NCBI RefSeq assembly: GCF_027789125.1
Contig: NZ_JAQFVF010000055.1
Location: 1 to 64,000 of the forward strand
Direction of reading: 5' to 3'
From: Paenibacillus aestuarii
Lineage (GTDB): Bacteria > Bacillota > Bacilli > Paenibacillales > NBRC-103111
DNA: 64,000 nucleotides
Part shown: piece by piece, positions 50,956 to 60,900 of the stretch
Numbering within the stretch: the stretch's first letter is position 1
How the letters are laid out: each line of letters begins with the position of its first letter
The notes under the pieces: model-generated
The model's input: the letters and a program-made list of their open reading frames with translations, nothing else
What the model was told of the DNA's origin: nothing
Databases searched by the model: none
Position numbers and translations under genes: made by a program

Positions 50956-51056
50956 TTGTCCACAGATCTATCCACAATATCAACATACCCACAAAACCGC
51001 ATGTGAATAAGACCTCGGCCACTTTATACACATATCCACATGCCGAGTTATCTACA
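50956..51056 (+). other. Cluster of DnaA-box-like 9-mers
   Basis: Against TTATNCACA: TTGTCCACA (50956), CTATCCACA (50968), ATACCCACA (50984), TTATACACA (51024, perfect), ATATCCACA (51032) and TTATCTACA (51048), all on one strand in 101 bp. A further TTGTCCACA lies at 50541. No dnaA or dnaN is near, so it is not recognisable as oriC. Chance is possible because the region is rich in CCACA-like words. Confidence 0.5.
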
Positions 51057-51085
51057 TCTGAGTACCTTTTTCTCATATACGGGAT

Positions 51086-51114
51086 CTGACAAATGTTGTA
51101 TGTTAGGCTATATA
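51086..51114 (+). promoter_or_regulatory. Promoter of the YhgE/Pip gene
   Basis: CTGACA (51086-51091), 17 nt, TATATA (51109-51114), about 45 nt before the start codon. A TTGTAT/ATACAA inverted pair overlaps the spacer and -10. Confidence 0.6.
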
Positions 51115-51158
51115 CAAGGTTACATTAACTACCAGATGAGCGGGGATGGGTGACGGGA

Positions 51159-53834
51159 ATGAAACATATTTTCGGTATATATAAAACGGATCTATTGAAC
51201 TTGTGGAAAGTGCCCACAGGCCTGCTTCTTATGATTGCACTTGCGATTCTGCCTTCCGTCTACGCGTGGATCAACTTGGAGGCGATGTGGGACCCTTATG
51301 CCAACACGTCGGGCATCAAAATCGCCGTAACCAGCAACGACCAAGGTGCGACAGTAGACAACAAGCCGATTAATATCGGGGATGAAGTTGTTAACAATTT
51401 AAAAAATAACCATCAACTCGGATGGACGTTTGTGGATAAAGATACAGCGCTCCGCGGTGTCGAGCAGGGGAAGTACTACGCCAGCTTGATTATTCCGGAG
51501 GATTTCTCTAAGAAAATTACCAGCATTGTGGATGGCACAATGGAAAAACCGCAAATTATCTACACGGTGAATGAAAAAATCAACGCCGTTGCCCCTAAAA
51601 TCACCAGCAAAGGCGCATCCAACGTGACCGAGGAGATTAGCGCTAATTTCATCAAAACCGTCAGCTCCTCCATTTTGACAAGGTTAAAGGAGATCGGCAT
51701 CGACTTTGAAAAAGAGCTCCCGACGATTCGCAACGTAGAGACGAAAATTTTTGAGCTGGAAAAGCATCTTCCTGAGATTACGGATATGGGGAATAAAGCG
51801 CTGGATCTTGAACAGAAACTGCCGGATATCAAGGAAAAGGGGCAGAAGATCGTCGATCTGGAGAAGAAAATTCCCGAAATCGATCAAGCTGCGGATACAC
51901 TGCTGAAAATTGAGGAGCGCTGGCCAAAAATTGCAGCCGTCGCACAGGAAGTGACAGCGATTCAAAAGAAGCTGCCCGAAATCCAGCAGGCGGTGAACCG
52001 CGTAACCGAGCTGGACCAGAATTTCGACAAAGTCGAAACCGCGCTGAATACGGCTATCGATACCTCCCGCAAAGCGGACGAGATTGTAAGCGCAGCTTTG
52101 GACGCGCTGCCGAAGTTAGAATCCATAGCTGACAACGGCGGCGCTTTCGCCGATCAGCTGAGCAGCTTTTTACAGAATAACGATGCCGCCTTCCAAACGA
52201 TGATACCTGTCATCAAGCAAAATCTCATCCTCCTGCAGCAGACAGCCGATGCGGTTACGCAGCTTACTCAGGTGCTGCAGGATGCCAATTTGGACCCGCA
52301 AAAGGCGCTGCCGCTCGTCACCTTCCTAACGGATCGCTTAACGACAGGCGTCGCCGTTATGGATAGAATGGCAGACCTGTTAACCAGACTGAATACCTAC
52401 TTACCCAATAGCGCGCTATCCGATCAAATCAGCAAGCTGAACGATGTGAAAGCGAACTTTAACAAACAAATTCAAGTTATGAACAGCATTTCAACAGCAT
52501 TGAAAAATGGCGCGCGACCGGCAAAGACCCTTGTGGATAACTTGGATACGTTATCCAAGGAGGCCAGCAATGCTTTGGGCGGCATCATTTCCCGCTATGA
52601 TACGGAAATTGTCCCCAACCTGACAAAGGCGTTGAATCAACTGAAAACGACCGCTTCGCAATCCGCAGGCGTGCTTCAGACGCTGAAATCGCAGCTGCCC
52701 AACATCAAGGCGATTTTGCAGGACGCCCAGTCGGGCATTCATTTCGCGCAGGATCAATTGGATGCGCTGCAGAAAGATTTGCCGCAGATCCGTGCTCGCG
52801 TCCATGAAGCTGCCACAACGCTGCAGCAGAAGATGGGCGATTTTTCGAGCGGGCTCAATGAGGCCGCTGCCTTTATTCAGAGCGACCTGCCCAAGGTGGA
52901 ACTGAAGCTGCATGACGCGGCGAATTTCGTGCGCACGGACCTGCCCGCGGCGGAAGACGAAATCCGCAAAGTATCGGAGCTGTACCAGACGAAGTTTCCG
53001 GAGTTGGAGGATGCCGTGCATATGGCGGCGAACCTCGTCCGCAGCGATCTGCCGGAATTCGAGGCAGCGGTGCGCAAGGCTGCGGATCAGATCCGCAAAG
53101 TTGAGGGTGGGAACAGCATCGAAGAAATATTGCGGCTGCTGCAGAGCGACATCCAGAAGCAGAGCGATTTTCTCGCGAATCCCGTCCTGCTCCAAGAGAA
53201 TAAATTATTCCCAATACCGAACTATGGGTCGGCCATGTCCCCTTTTTACACAACTTTGTCACTGTGGGTAGGTGCGATGCTGCTCGTTTCGTTGATGCGT
53301 GTTGATGTGGATAACCCCGATGGTAAGCTGAGGAGCTACCAAATCTACTTTGGGCGGATGTTGATTTTTTTGACGGTGGGGTTTTTCCAGGCTCTGGTCG
53401 TGACTTTAGGGGATATCTATTTGCTCAAGACGTATGTTGTGGATAAAATTTGGTTCATTATTTTCGCCATGCTGATCAGCGTCGTGTTCGTTGCCATTAC
53501 GTATACGCTCGTTTCTGTATTTGGCAATATTGGCAAAGGGGTCGCGATTATTTTTCTCGTGCTCCAGTTCTCCAGCTCTGGCGGAACATTTCCCGTCAGT
53601 ACGTCCTCTTCATTTTTTCAGTTGCTTAACCCGTTTGTGCCGTTTACTTATGCGGTTAGTCTCATGCGCGAGGCGGTAGGCGGCATGCTCTGGCCAGTGG
53701 TCCTCAAGGACGCGGCTATGCTCATTCTCTTCATCGCAATCAGCTACATCGTCGCCTTAGTCCTGAAAAAGCCGCTCAGCGAATACACACGGCGCGTTGC
53801 TGAGAAAGCAAAGAAGACGAAACTGATTTCTTAG
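51159..53834 (+). CDS. YhgE/Pip-family membrane protein with long internal repeats
   Basis: The protein of about 891 residues has one N-terminal membrane helix (about 18-38), a YhgE/Pip extracytoplasmic region (about 40-180) and about five C-terminal membrane helices (about 690-880) of the ABC-2 permease type. Between them lies a long predicted coiled region with repeated segments: first LEKHLPEI, LEQKLPDI, LEKKIPEI, IQKKLPEI, later LPKVELKLHDAANFVRTD, LPAAEDEIRKV, FPELEDAVHMAANLVRSD, LPEFEAAVRKAADQIR. Relatives include the phage receptor Pip and proteins tied to type VII-like export; the function here is unknown. ATG 51159 or GTG 51150 may be the start. Confidence 0.85.
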   Translation: MKHIFGIYKTDLLNLWKVPTGLLLMIALAILPSVYAWINLEAMWDPYANTSGIKIAVTSNDQGATVDNKPINIGDEVVNNLKNNHQLGWTFVDKDTALRGVEQGKYYASLIIPEDFSKKITSIVDGTMEKPQIIYTVNEKINAVAPKITSKGASNVTEEISANFIKTVSSSILTRLKEIGIDFEKELPTIRNVETKIFELEKHLPEITDMGNKALDLEQKLPDIKEKGQKIVDLEKKIPEIDQAADTLLKIEERWPKIAAVAQEVTAIQKKLPEIQQAVNRVTELDQNFDKVETALNTAIDTSRKADEIVSAALDALPKLESIADNGGAFADQLSSFLQNNDAAFQTMIPVIKQNLILLQQTADAVTQLTQVLQDANLDPQKALPLVTFLTDRLTTGVAVMDRMADLLTRLNTYLPNSALSDQISKLNDVKANFNKQIQVMNSISTALKNGARPAKTLVDNLDTLSKEASNALGGIISRYDTEIVPNLTKALNQLKTTASQSAGVLQTLKSQLPNIKAILQDAQSGIHFAQDQLDALQKDLPQIRARVHEAATTLQQKMGDFSSGLNEAAAFIQSDLPKVELKLHDAANFVRTDLPAAEDEIRKVSELYQTKFPELEDAVHMAANLVRSDLPEFEAAVRKAADQIRKVEGGNSIEEILRLLQSDIQKQSDFLANPVLLQENKLFPIPNYGSAMSPFYTTLSLWVGAMLLVSLMRVDVDNPDGKLRSYQIYFGRMLIFLTVGFFQALVVTLGDIYLLKTYVVDKIWFIIFAMLISVVFVAITYTLVSVFGNIGKGVAIIFLVLQFSSSGGTFPVSTSSSFFQLLNPFVPFTYAVSLMREAVGGMLWPVVLKDAAMLILFIAISYIVALVLKKPLSEYTRRVAEKAKKTKLIS

Positions 53835-53852
53835 GCAATTTCGTTGTGAATT

Positions 53853-53884
53853 GGCTTGTACCCACGGGTGCAGGCCTTTTCTCT
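53853..53884 (+). terminator. Terminator of the YhgE/Pip gene
   Basis: GGCTTGTACC/GGTGCAGGCC (two G-U pairs) around CACG, followed by TTTTCTCTT. Confidence 0.7.
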
Positions 53885-54028
53885 TGCCTCGATATCGGAC
53901 AAATTCCCCGTCTTAGGTCTAGGTGGCTCTCCAACTTTTGGCTAAATAAAGACAGTACCAAAGTTCGTTTAGGATGATCTGATTCTCTTTTATGATGAAT
54001 ATACCGATAAGGAGAGCGAGGAAATCGA

Positions 54029-54703
54029 ATGAAGGTGCAGTCGTTAAGATCGTATGCATGGGCCTGCTGCGCATTGCTCATGATCCCGTTAATTGGCTTG
54101 ATCTATATACACTTGAATCATGGAGAGGGCGTCTACTACAGTCTGGTGACAGATCTGGACCGACAGCTCCCGTTTCTCAAAATTTTCGTCGTGCCTTATT
54201 TATCGTGGTATGCGTTTCTGCTGGCGGGGTTTTTGTATCTGGCCTATAAGGACCGGCAGAGCTACTATTGGACGCTGCTGCAATTCATCGTTGGTTTGTT
54301 GATTTGCTACAGCGTATACGCTGTTTACCAGACTTATGTGCCGCGGCCCTTAATCGAAGGGGATGACTGGCTGCTGCGCACCGTAGCGTGGGTGTACCAA
54401 TCGGATCAACCATTTAATTGTTTTCCAAGCACGCATGTGCTGACTTCCTATTTGATGATGAAGGCGTATTTGTCTGCGGGGAACGTTCCGCGTATCTATA
54501 AAGCGATTGTTACTTTGATGGCTGTATTAATCATTGTCTCGACGCAGTTTGTGAAACAACATGTGCTGCTCGATATCGTCGGCGCCGTGATCGTGGCGGA
54601 AGGCGTGGTAGCGATCCTGAACCGGATTCGTTACCGACGCTGGAACAGCGAGCTGGCTGCGGGTATGAGAGGCGAACATTTGGAAGGAGGACTGGAGAGA
54701 TGA
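54029..54703 (+). CDS. PAP2-family membrane phosphatase
   Basis: The 224-residue protein has about six membrane helices and the PAP2 catalytic motifs in modified form: YVPRP (about 107-111), CFPSTH (about 134-139) and QFVKQHVLLDIVGA (about 172-185), which holds the catalytic His and Asp. It resembles the lipid phosphatase/phosphotransferase branch near inositolphosphotransferases. Its last codon overlaps the start of the glycolipid synthase gene (ATGA), so both are co-translated, suggesting action on phosphatidate or a related lipid. Confidence 0.82.
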   Translation: MKVQSLRSYAWACCALLMIPLIGLIYIHLNHGEGVYYSLVTDLDRQLPFLKIFVVPYLSWYAFLLAGFLYLAYKDRQSYYWTLLQFIVGLLICYSVYAVYQTYVPRPLIEGDDWLLRTVAWVYQSDQPFNCFPSTHVLTSYLMMKAYLSAGNVPRIYKAIVTLMAVLIIVSTQFVKQHVLLDIVGAVIVAEGVVAILNRIRYRRWNSELAAGMRGEHLEGGLER

Positions 54704-55881
54704 TACGCAAAGAGCGGGTACTTATCCTAACCGGTGCGCTTGGTGATGGTCATAATAAAGCGGCGCAAGCGATTGTTGAGGCCGCCAAATATTACCGCCC
54801 GGATATCGAGGTGAAAGTCGTCGATTTCTTGGAATGGACGCATCCTTATTTGCACACCGTAGGCAAGTATTGCTATATGCAATGGGTGAAAAGCCTACCA
54901 TCCGTATATGGATATTTGTACCGTAAAACACGGGATGAGAATAAATTCTCATATATGTTCAAGCGCATGAAGTCGTTTAGCACGGACCGGATGCTGGAGC
55001 TTTTGCATATGTACCAACCGACAGAGGTCGTAAGTACGTTTCCGGGCGCTGCCGCGGCGATGTCCTATTTGAAAAAAAGCGGATTAACGACGGTGCCCAC
55101 AGTGACCGTACTGACCGATTACACAGATCACAGCTATTGGATACACCCTTTCACGGACAGGTATTTGGTCGGAGCTGAGCATGTCAAAAAATCGCTGCTT
55201 CGCTACCGTATCCCCGAGCATCGGATCGTGGTGACGGGCATTCCGCTTCGGCTGCCTTTTGCCCAGAGCTATGACCGTCTGAAGCTGCGCGATAAGCACG
55301 GGCTGGACCGCCAGCTGCCGACAGTGCTCGTCATGGGCGGCGGGCATGGCCTGATCGGCAAGCAGTTCAAATCCGTCGTGCAATCGGAGGAGCTCGCCTC
55401 CCCGGTGCAATTTATTTTCGTATGCGGACGCAACGAGAAGTTGAAACAGAAGCTGGAGGAAGAGTTCGGCGGCAGCAAGACGCGTCATCGGATTGTGATC
55501 ACAGGCTTTGTTGACCATGTTCACGAGCTGATGGCTTTATCTGACCTAATCGTCACCAAGCCTGGCGGGCTTACCGTGTCGGAGGCGCTTGCGCTGGAAC
55601 TGCCGATGATGCTGTACAAACCGATTCCCGGTCAAGAGCAGGACAATGCGGCTTATTTGGTCGGTCTGGGCGCAGCGATGGAGGCGAAGAATGCGGCAGA
55701 GTTGAAAAGCCAGCTGCTGCAGCTAATCGCAGATCAGAACCTGCTGCACGAGCTGAAAAAGAACGCCAAATCCAACAGACAGAAGGAAGGGGCGCTGCAC
55801 ACCCTAATGGCGATTTTGGAGACGAAGGAAGCCGTTAGCAGGGCGCGCGGGGAGCTGCACCTGGCTTATGCGCGCGTTTAG
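54700..55881 (+). CDS. Processive diacylglycerol glucosyltransferase, UgtP/MGDG-synthase type
   Basis: The 393-residue GT28-type enzyme has the MGDG synthase N-terminal pattern GALGDGHNKAAQAI (about 12-25), VLTDYTDHSYWIHPFTDRYLV in the middle, and the UDP-sugar-binding C-terminal motif TKPGGLTVSEALALELP. Members add glucose from UDP-glucose to diacylglycerol, giving glycolipids and lipoteichoic acid anchors at the membrane face. Neighbouring PAP2 phosphatase could supply diacylglycerol. It starts inside the previous stop; the deacetylase follows after 30 nt. Confidence 0.88.
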   Translation: MIRKERVLILTGALGDGHNKAAQAIVEAAKYYRPDIEVKVVDFLEWTHPYLHTVGKYCYMQWVKSLPSVYGYLYRKTRDENKFSYMFKRMKSFSTDRMLELLHMYQPTEVVSTFPGAAAAMSYLKKSGLTTVPTVTVLTDYTDHSYWIHPFTDRYLVGAEHVKKSLLRYRIPEHRIVVTGIPLRLPFAQSYDRLKLRDKHGLDRQLPTVLVMGGGHGLIGKQFKSVVQSEELASPVQFIFVCGRNEKLKQKLEEEFGGSKTRHRIVITGFVDHVHELMALSDLIVTKPGGLTVSEALALELPMMLYKPIPGQEQDNAAYLVGLGAAMEAKNAAELKSQLLQLIADQNLLHELKKNAKSNRQKEGALHTLMAILETKEAVSRARGELHLAYARV

Positions 55882-55911
55882 CACAGGACTTGATGGAGGA
55901 GGGCAGCGCGA

Positions 55912-56658
55912 ATGAAACCTTTGGCTTTTACATTCCTGACAATCGGTGCCATCTATACGTTGCTTCCATGGGTGGTGACGCGTATTTTGGGGATCGGCGT
56001 ATTTCGCAAAGGCGGAGAATTGCGGGAGATTGCGCTCACCTTTGATGACGGGCCTAACCCGGAGTATACGCCGCAATTGCTTGATCTATTGAGACGGCAC
56101 GGGGTCAAAGCGACCTTTTTCGTGCTTGGGGCTAAGGCTGCACAGTACCCCGAACTGATTCAGCGCATTCACCGCGAAGGACATCAGATCGGCTTGCACA
56201 ACTATGAGCACAAGTCTAACTGGCTGATGATGCCCTGGAGTGTGCTCAGACAAGTTCGAAGCTCGGCGGCGCAGATCGAAGCGATAACGGGTGAGCAGCC
56301 GACGTTTTACCGCCCGCCGTGGGGGATTTTCAACCTTTTTGACCTTGTACTGTTGAAAAAGGAGTTTACCTTCGTACTATGGTCGGTACTGGCGCATGAC
56401 TGGCGCAGTCGTGTCGGACGGAACCGTTTGAAGTCGATCCTGCAGGACAGGATCACCGATGGATCGGTCGTACTGCTTCATGACTGCGGTGAGACCGTGG
56501 GTGCCGACAAGGATGCGCCGCTGCATATGCTGCGCGCTTTGAGCAGTGTCTTGCCGGAGCTGGCGGCAAGAGGCTTTCGCTGCGTCCGGGTCGACGAGAT
56601 GAGCGGTCGGGCACATTCGCATGCCGATCATGATGGCCGATTGTCTATTCGTTCGTAA
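55912..56658 (+). CDS. Polysaccharide deacetylase (NodB homology domain)
   Basis: The 248-residue protein has an N-terminal hydrophobic anchor (about 5-25) and a NodB domain: TFDDGPNPEYTP (catalytic Asp and metal Asp), HNYEH (metal His pair), RPPWG, and VVLLHDCG (catalytic His). It should deacetylate a cell-wall or exported sugar polymer outside the membrane. AGGAGG lies before ATG 55912, and close spacing puts it in the PAP2-glucosyltransferase operon. Confidence 0.9.
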   Translation: MKPLAFTFLTIGAIYTLLPWVVTRILGIGVFRKGGELREIALTFDDGPNPEYTPQLLDLLRRHGVKATFFVLGAKAAQYPELIQRIHREGHQIGLHNYEHKSNWLMMPWSVLRQVRSSAAQIEAITGEQPTFYRPPWGIFNLFDLVLLKKEFTFVLWSVLAHDWRSRVGRNRLKSILQDRITDGSVVLLHDCGETVGADKDAPLHMLRALSSVLPELAARGFRCVRVDEMSGRAHSHADHDGRLSIRS

Positions 56659-56712
56659 TTTGGAATTGCCAGCCGGCGGTCGGTATCCTTTAGGCGTCAA
56701 CGCTGCAAAAAT

Positions 56713-56720
56713 GGTATAGT
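56713..56720 (+). promoter_or_regulatory. Extended -10 promoter of the oxidoreductase gene
   Basis: TG-TATAGT spaced as an extended -10 element (G13-G14 then TATAGT) about 48 nt before the start codon. No clear -35 box. Confidence 0.4.
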
Positions 56721-56768
56721 AGATAAAAAGCAGCAGCTATACAGACCGCTTAAAGGAGAGACCATGTC

Positions 56769-57758
56769 ATGATTCGTTTTGGTATTATCGGAACCAATTG
56801 GATTACAGAGGCTTTTATTCATGCTGCCCGTGAGACGGGTGAATTTGCCCTGACGGCCGTATATTCCCGTACAGAGGAGAAGGCCCGGGAGTTTGCCGGC
56901 AAGTTCGACATCCCTCACTTCTATACGGATTTATCGGCTTTTGCGGGTAGTGGAGAGTTTGACGCTGTCTACATTGCCAGTCCGAATTCGCTGCATGCGG
57001 AGCAGGCCGTTCTGTGCATGAATCACGGCAAGCATGTGCTATGTGAAAAGCCTGCGGCATCGAATGCCGAGGAACTGTCCGCGATGGTCGAGGCCGCCAA
57101 ACAAAATAAGGTTGTTTTCATGGAAGCGCTCAAAACAACTTTGCTGCCGAATTTCGCCGCCATCAGGGACAATTTACATAAAATTGGCTGTGTTCGGCGG
57201 TATTTTGCCGGCTACTGTCAGTATTCATCGCGGTATGATGCCTATAAGCAAGGCACGGTGCTGAACGCGTTTAATCCGATCTATTCGAACGGTTCTTTGA
57301 TGGATTTGGGCATTTATTGTATTTATCCGTTGGTTGCTTTATTTGGCAAGCCGGAACGTGTACAAGCGGGCGGTATCTTGCTGGAATCCGGCGTGGATGG
57401 CGAAGGAAGTCTGCTGCTCGGCTACGCAGATATGGATGCCGTCATTATGCATTCGAAAATTACGAGCTCTTACGCGCCTGCCGAGATCCAAGGTGAATCG
57501 GGGACGATGATCATTGACAAAATCAATGAACCCGGCAAAGTGGAGATTCGCTACCGGAACGGCGAAGTCGAAGATGTGACACGGGAGCAGACGACGCATA
57601 CGATGATGTACGAAGCTGCGGAATTCATGCGTCTGATTCGCGAAGGCGAGTTGGAGTCGCGCACGAATTCTTTTGCCGTATCGTTGGCCGTATCCGAGAT
57701 TATGACGGATGCTCGTGCGCAGATGGGGCTTGTCTTCCCGGCGGACACAAAGCAGTAG
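56769..57758 (+). CDS. Gfo/Idh/MocA-family oxidoreductase
   Basis: The 329-residue cytosolic enzyme starts with a Rossmann fold (IRFGIIGTNWITEAFI; the usual GxGxxG is GIIGTN), then YIASPNSLHAEQAVLCMNHGKHVLCEKPAASN with the EKP motif Lys, and a C-terminal alpha/beta domain with SNGSLMDLGIYCIYPL. Members oxidise or reduce sugars and related compounds with NAD(P). The substrate is unknown. AAAGGAGAG precedes the ATG; a terminator follows, so it stands alone. Confidence 0.9.
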   Translation: MIRFGIIGTNWITEAFIHAARETGEFALTAVYSRTEEKAREFAGKFDIPHFYTDLSAFAGSGEFDAVYIASPNSLHAEQAVLCMNHGKHVLCEKPAASNAEELSAMVEAAKQNKVVFMEALKTTLLPNFAAIRDNLHKIGCVRRYFAGYCQYSSRYDAYKQGTVLNAFNPIYSNGSLMDLGIYCIYPLVALFGKPERVQAGGILLESGVDGEGSLLLGYADMDAVIMHSKITSSYAPAEIQGESGTMIIDKINEPGKVEIRYRNGEVEDVTREQTTHTMMYEAAEFMRLIREGELESRTNSFAVSLAVSEIMTDARAQMGLVFPADTKQ

Positions 57759-57785
57759 GAAGCAAGCGCATCATGCCGCGTGTAA

Positions 57786-57829
57786 AAGCCTCAGGACCAC
57801 ATTGGTGGGCCTGGGGCTTGTTTGTTTTG
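57786..57829 (+). terminator. Terminator of the oxidoreductase gene
   Basis: AAGCCTCAGG pairs with CCTGGGGCTT (one G-U) with inner CCAC/GTGG pairing, followed by GTTTGTTTTG. Confidence 0.8.
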
Positions 57830-57910
57830 CGTGGAGCGCTTCGCCGTATTGAAGCGAAACGAGGCTTCCCCCCAACGCACTCCCCACAAAACTCCAAGTC
57901 TTTACAAATA

Positions 57911-57944
57911 AATCGTACAAACGATTGTATATATTTGGTAGAAT
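57911..57944 (+). promoter_or_regulatory. Candidate promoter with dyad ahead of the large secreted protein
   Basis: A perfect dyad AATCGT-ACAA-ACGATT (57911-57926) overlaps a poor -35 (TACAAA), with TAGAAT at 57939-57944 after 17 nt. The dyad could be an operator. Confidence 0.45.
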
Positions 57945-57986
57945 GGTAGAGTCAATTAGCAGACTCATATACAAAGGAGGAATATT

Positions 57987-60900
57987 ATGAAATTGTTGGC
58001 AGAGTGGAAGGGGAGAATGTTCAAGTCCGCACTCGCTCTAGCGGTGGCTTTGCCGCTGCAAATGATCGCCACTAGCGGCTGGCAGGCGGCCGTGGCTGAA
58101 GGGCCAACCGACCCGGCACCGTTCATCGAGGCCAAAGTCGTCAATGAGAACGCCGGCAAAAAGGTGTTGTTCGACAACACGCACGAACAAACGGCGGGGG
58201 CGGCAGACTGGGTTATTGACGGTGGATTTTCTGATTTTGCCAACGCGCTTGCGGCGAATGGTTACTACGTCAAGGAGCTCCGTAAATCTACGCCAATCAC
58301 TTTAAGCGATTTGAGCGGATATGATGTTTTTGTCGTGGCGGAGTCGAATGTGCCGTACAAAACAAGCGAGCAGGCAGCCATGGCACAGTATGTGCAAAAC
58401 GGCGGCAGCATTTTCTTCGTCGGCGACCACTATAACGCGGACCGCAATAAGAACCGTTGGGATGGCTCGGAGGTTTTCAACGGCTACCGGCGCGGTGCAT
58501 GGACGAACCCGGCCAAAGGCATGAGCGCTGAAGAGAGCTCATCCGTCGCTATGCAAGACGTTGCTAGCTCCGACTGGCTGGCTAACAACTTCGGCGTGCG
58601 CTTCCGTTACAATGCGCTAGGCGACATTAACACGAATCAGGTTGTTGCGCCGGAGCAGGCTTTTGGCATTACGAGCGGGGTTTCCACTGTGGCGATGCAT
58701 GCCGGTTCAACGCTTGCGATCATTGATCCGAATAAAGCGAAGGGCATTGTTTATTTGCCGCAAACGAACGAGGCTTGGGCAAATGCCGTGGATCAAGGTG
58801 TGTATAACGGCGGCGGTGTGGCTGAAGGCCCTTACGTTGCGGTATCGAAAGCAGGAGCTGGTAAAGCTGCTTTTATCGGGGACTCCTCCGCAGTTGAGGA
58901 TGCGACGCCAAAATACCTGCGCGAAGATACGGGAGCTAAGAAAACAACGTACGACGGATTCAAAGAACAGAACGATGGTACACTGCTTGTTAATATGGTA
59001 AACTGGCTTGCCAAAAAAGAAAGCTACACCAGCCTTTCCCAAGTTAGCGGCTTGCAGTTGGATGAGCCTACGGCGCTGCTGCCTTTTGAAGATCCGGCGG
59101 CTTCTACCGAGCCGCAGCCTGAACCATGGGCGGCGCCGGATGCCGGCTACAAATGGTACGACCGCAGCACGTTCAAACCAGGCTCCTATGGCGGTCCTGC
59201 AGCTACTGCAAGCGCAGCTTTCAGCTTCGTGCATCAGGCGGTACTGCCGAATGCGCAGGATTTTCCGGTTCGTGTTGTCATCGATAATCTTCCGGCTAAC
59301 ACAACCGTTTCGAACTATCAGCTTGGTGTTTACCTGGTTAGCGGCGGCGCGCAGATTGCCCAAGTACAAAATGCTGACGGCACATGGCCTACCACTTATG
59401 GGTACAGTACTAATTTTAGCCTGACATCGGATATCAAAGGACACGCTTATAAGGACCTCATGGTTCGCATTAAACAAGGCACGACCGCAGCAGCGAATAT
59501 GCGCCTCCGACAAAATGGCACAAACCTGATAACGCAAAGTGTCACATTAGGGGACGTGCCTGCGGAATCGCTGCCGGACGAACAAAACCCCATTCCGGCC
59601 AAAATCTCCATTGCCGAGGCCCGCAGCCAAACAACAGGCTCACTGGTTACTGTAGAAGGTGTCGTAACTACGGAACCGGGAGCGTTCGGCGGACAAGCTT
59701 TTTACTTGCAAGATGCAACTGGCGGTATTTATGTGTTCCAAAGCTTGAGCGGGTTCCATCAAGGGGACACCGTGAAAGTGACAGCGCCAACGGCGTTGTA
59801 CAACACGGAGCTGGAACTGTCGGATCCGATAGAGATCGCCAAAACGGGCACAGCTGCTATCCCGACGCCAACCGTGGTCAACTCGATCACCAATGATAAT
59901 CAAGGTCAATTGGTAGAACTGGACAATGTGGCGATTACGAACATCATCAGCGCTACTCCTACGGGATCTTTTGAATTTGACGCCGTTCATGGCGCAGTAA
60001 GCAACCATGTCCGTGTCGATACTCGCACAGGCATTTCCCAAAGCACGTTTCCATATGCGCTGGGACAAACCGTAAACATCAAAGGGGTTGCCGCCATCTT
60101 CAAGGGCGTATTCCAGTTAAAACCAAGAGGTTTAAGCGACTTCGCAGCTGCGACTCCAGCGGATTCAACGCCTCCTGTAACGACTGCATCTATTTCCGGC
60201 ACGCCGAATAATCAGGGTTGGTTTAATCAGGACCCGACTGTCACCCTCACAGCTACGGATGACCAGGCAGGAGCGGTGGTTACGCAATATGCCATTAATA
60301 GTGACACTGTTCGTACTTACGATGCACCTGTAACGATTTCAACAGAAGGAACGAATGTTGTTCGATACTTCTCGACGGATGCAGCAGGCAACGCAGAGGC
60401 TGCCCAGTCACTTGAATTGAAGTTGGATGTAACTTCGCCAGTCGTTACGTTAACCCAATCGGGCGGACCGGTTGCAGATGTCGCTGATACTGCGAATCTG
60501 GCTTTCGAGCTGGCAAGTACCGATGCGGTATCAGGCGTAGCTGAGCAGCAGCTTTTGCTGGACGGCCAGGTTATCACCAGTGGTCAAACGCTGCATGCGG
60601 CTGATTTAGGCGTAGGCAATCATACAGTGCAATATCGTGTAACTGACGTGGCAGGCAATCAGTCAGAAAACAGCTATTCTTTTAAAATTAATGCCAGCAA
60701 AGTGTTCAATAAAGTGGTGCTAACAGCTGCCAAACAATCACTGCTTGTTAGCGAGACTTCCGCTACTCAATTGAGCGGATCTTACAGCGACGGTTCAAGT
60801 GCAGACCTTAGCCAAGCTTCTGTCGTGTACAGTTCCAATAACAGCGCTGTTGCAACTGTGAATCAGCAAGGTATCCTTACAGCTGTAGCACAAGGTGCGG

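Noticed and set aside
50956..51056. Chromosomal origin oriC
   Set aside because: dnaA, dnaN, recF, rpmH or gyr genes are absent from the window, and no clear AT-rich unwinding element follows the boxes.
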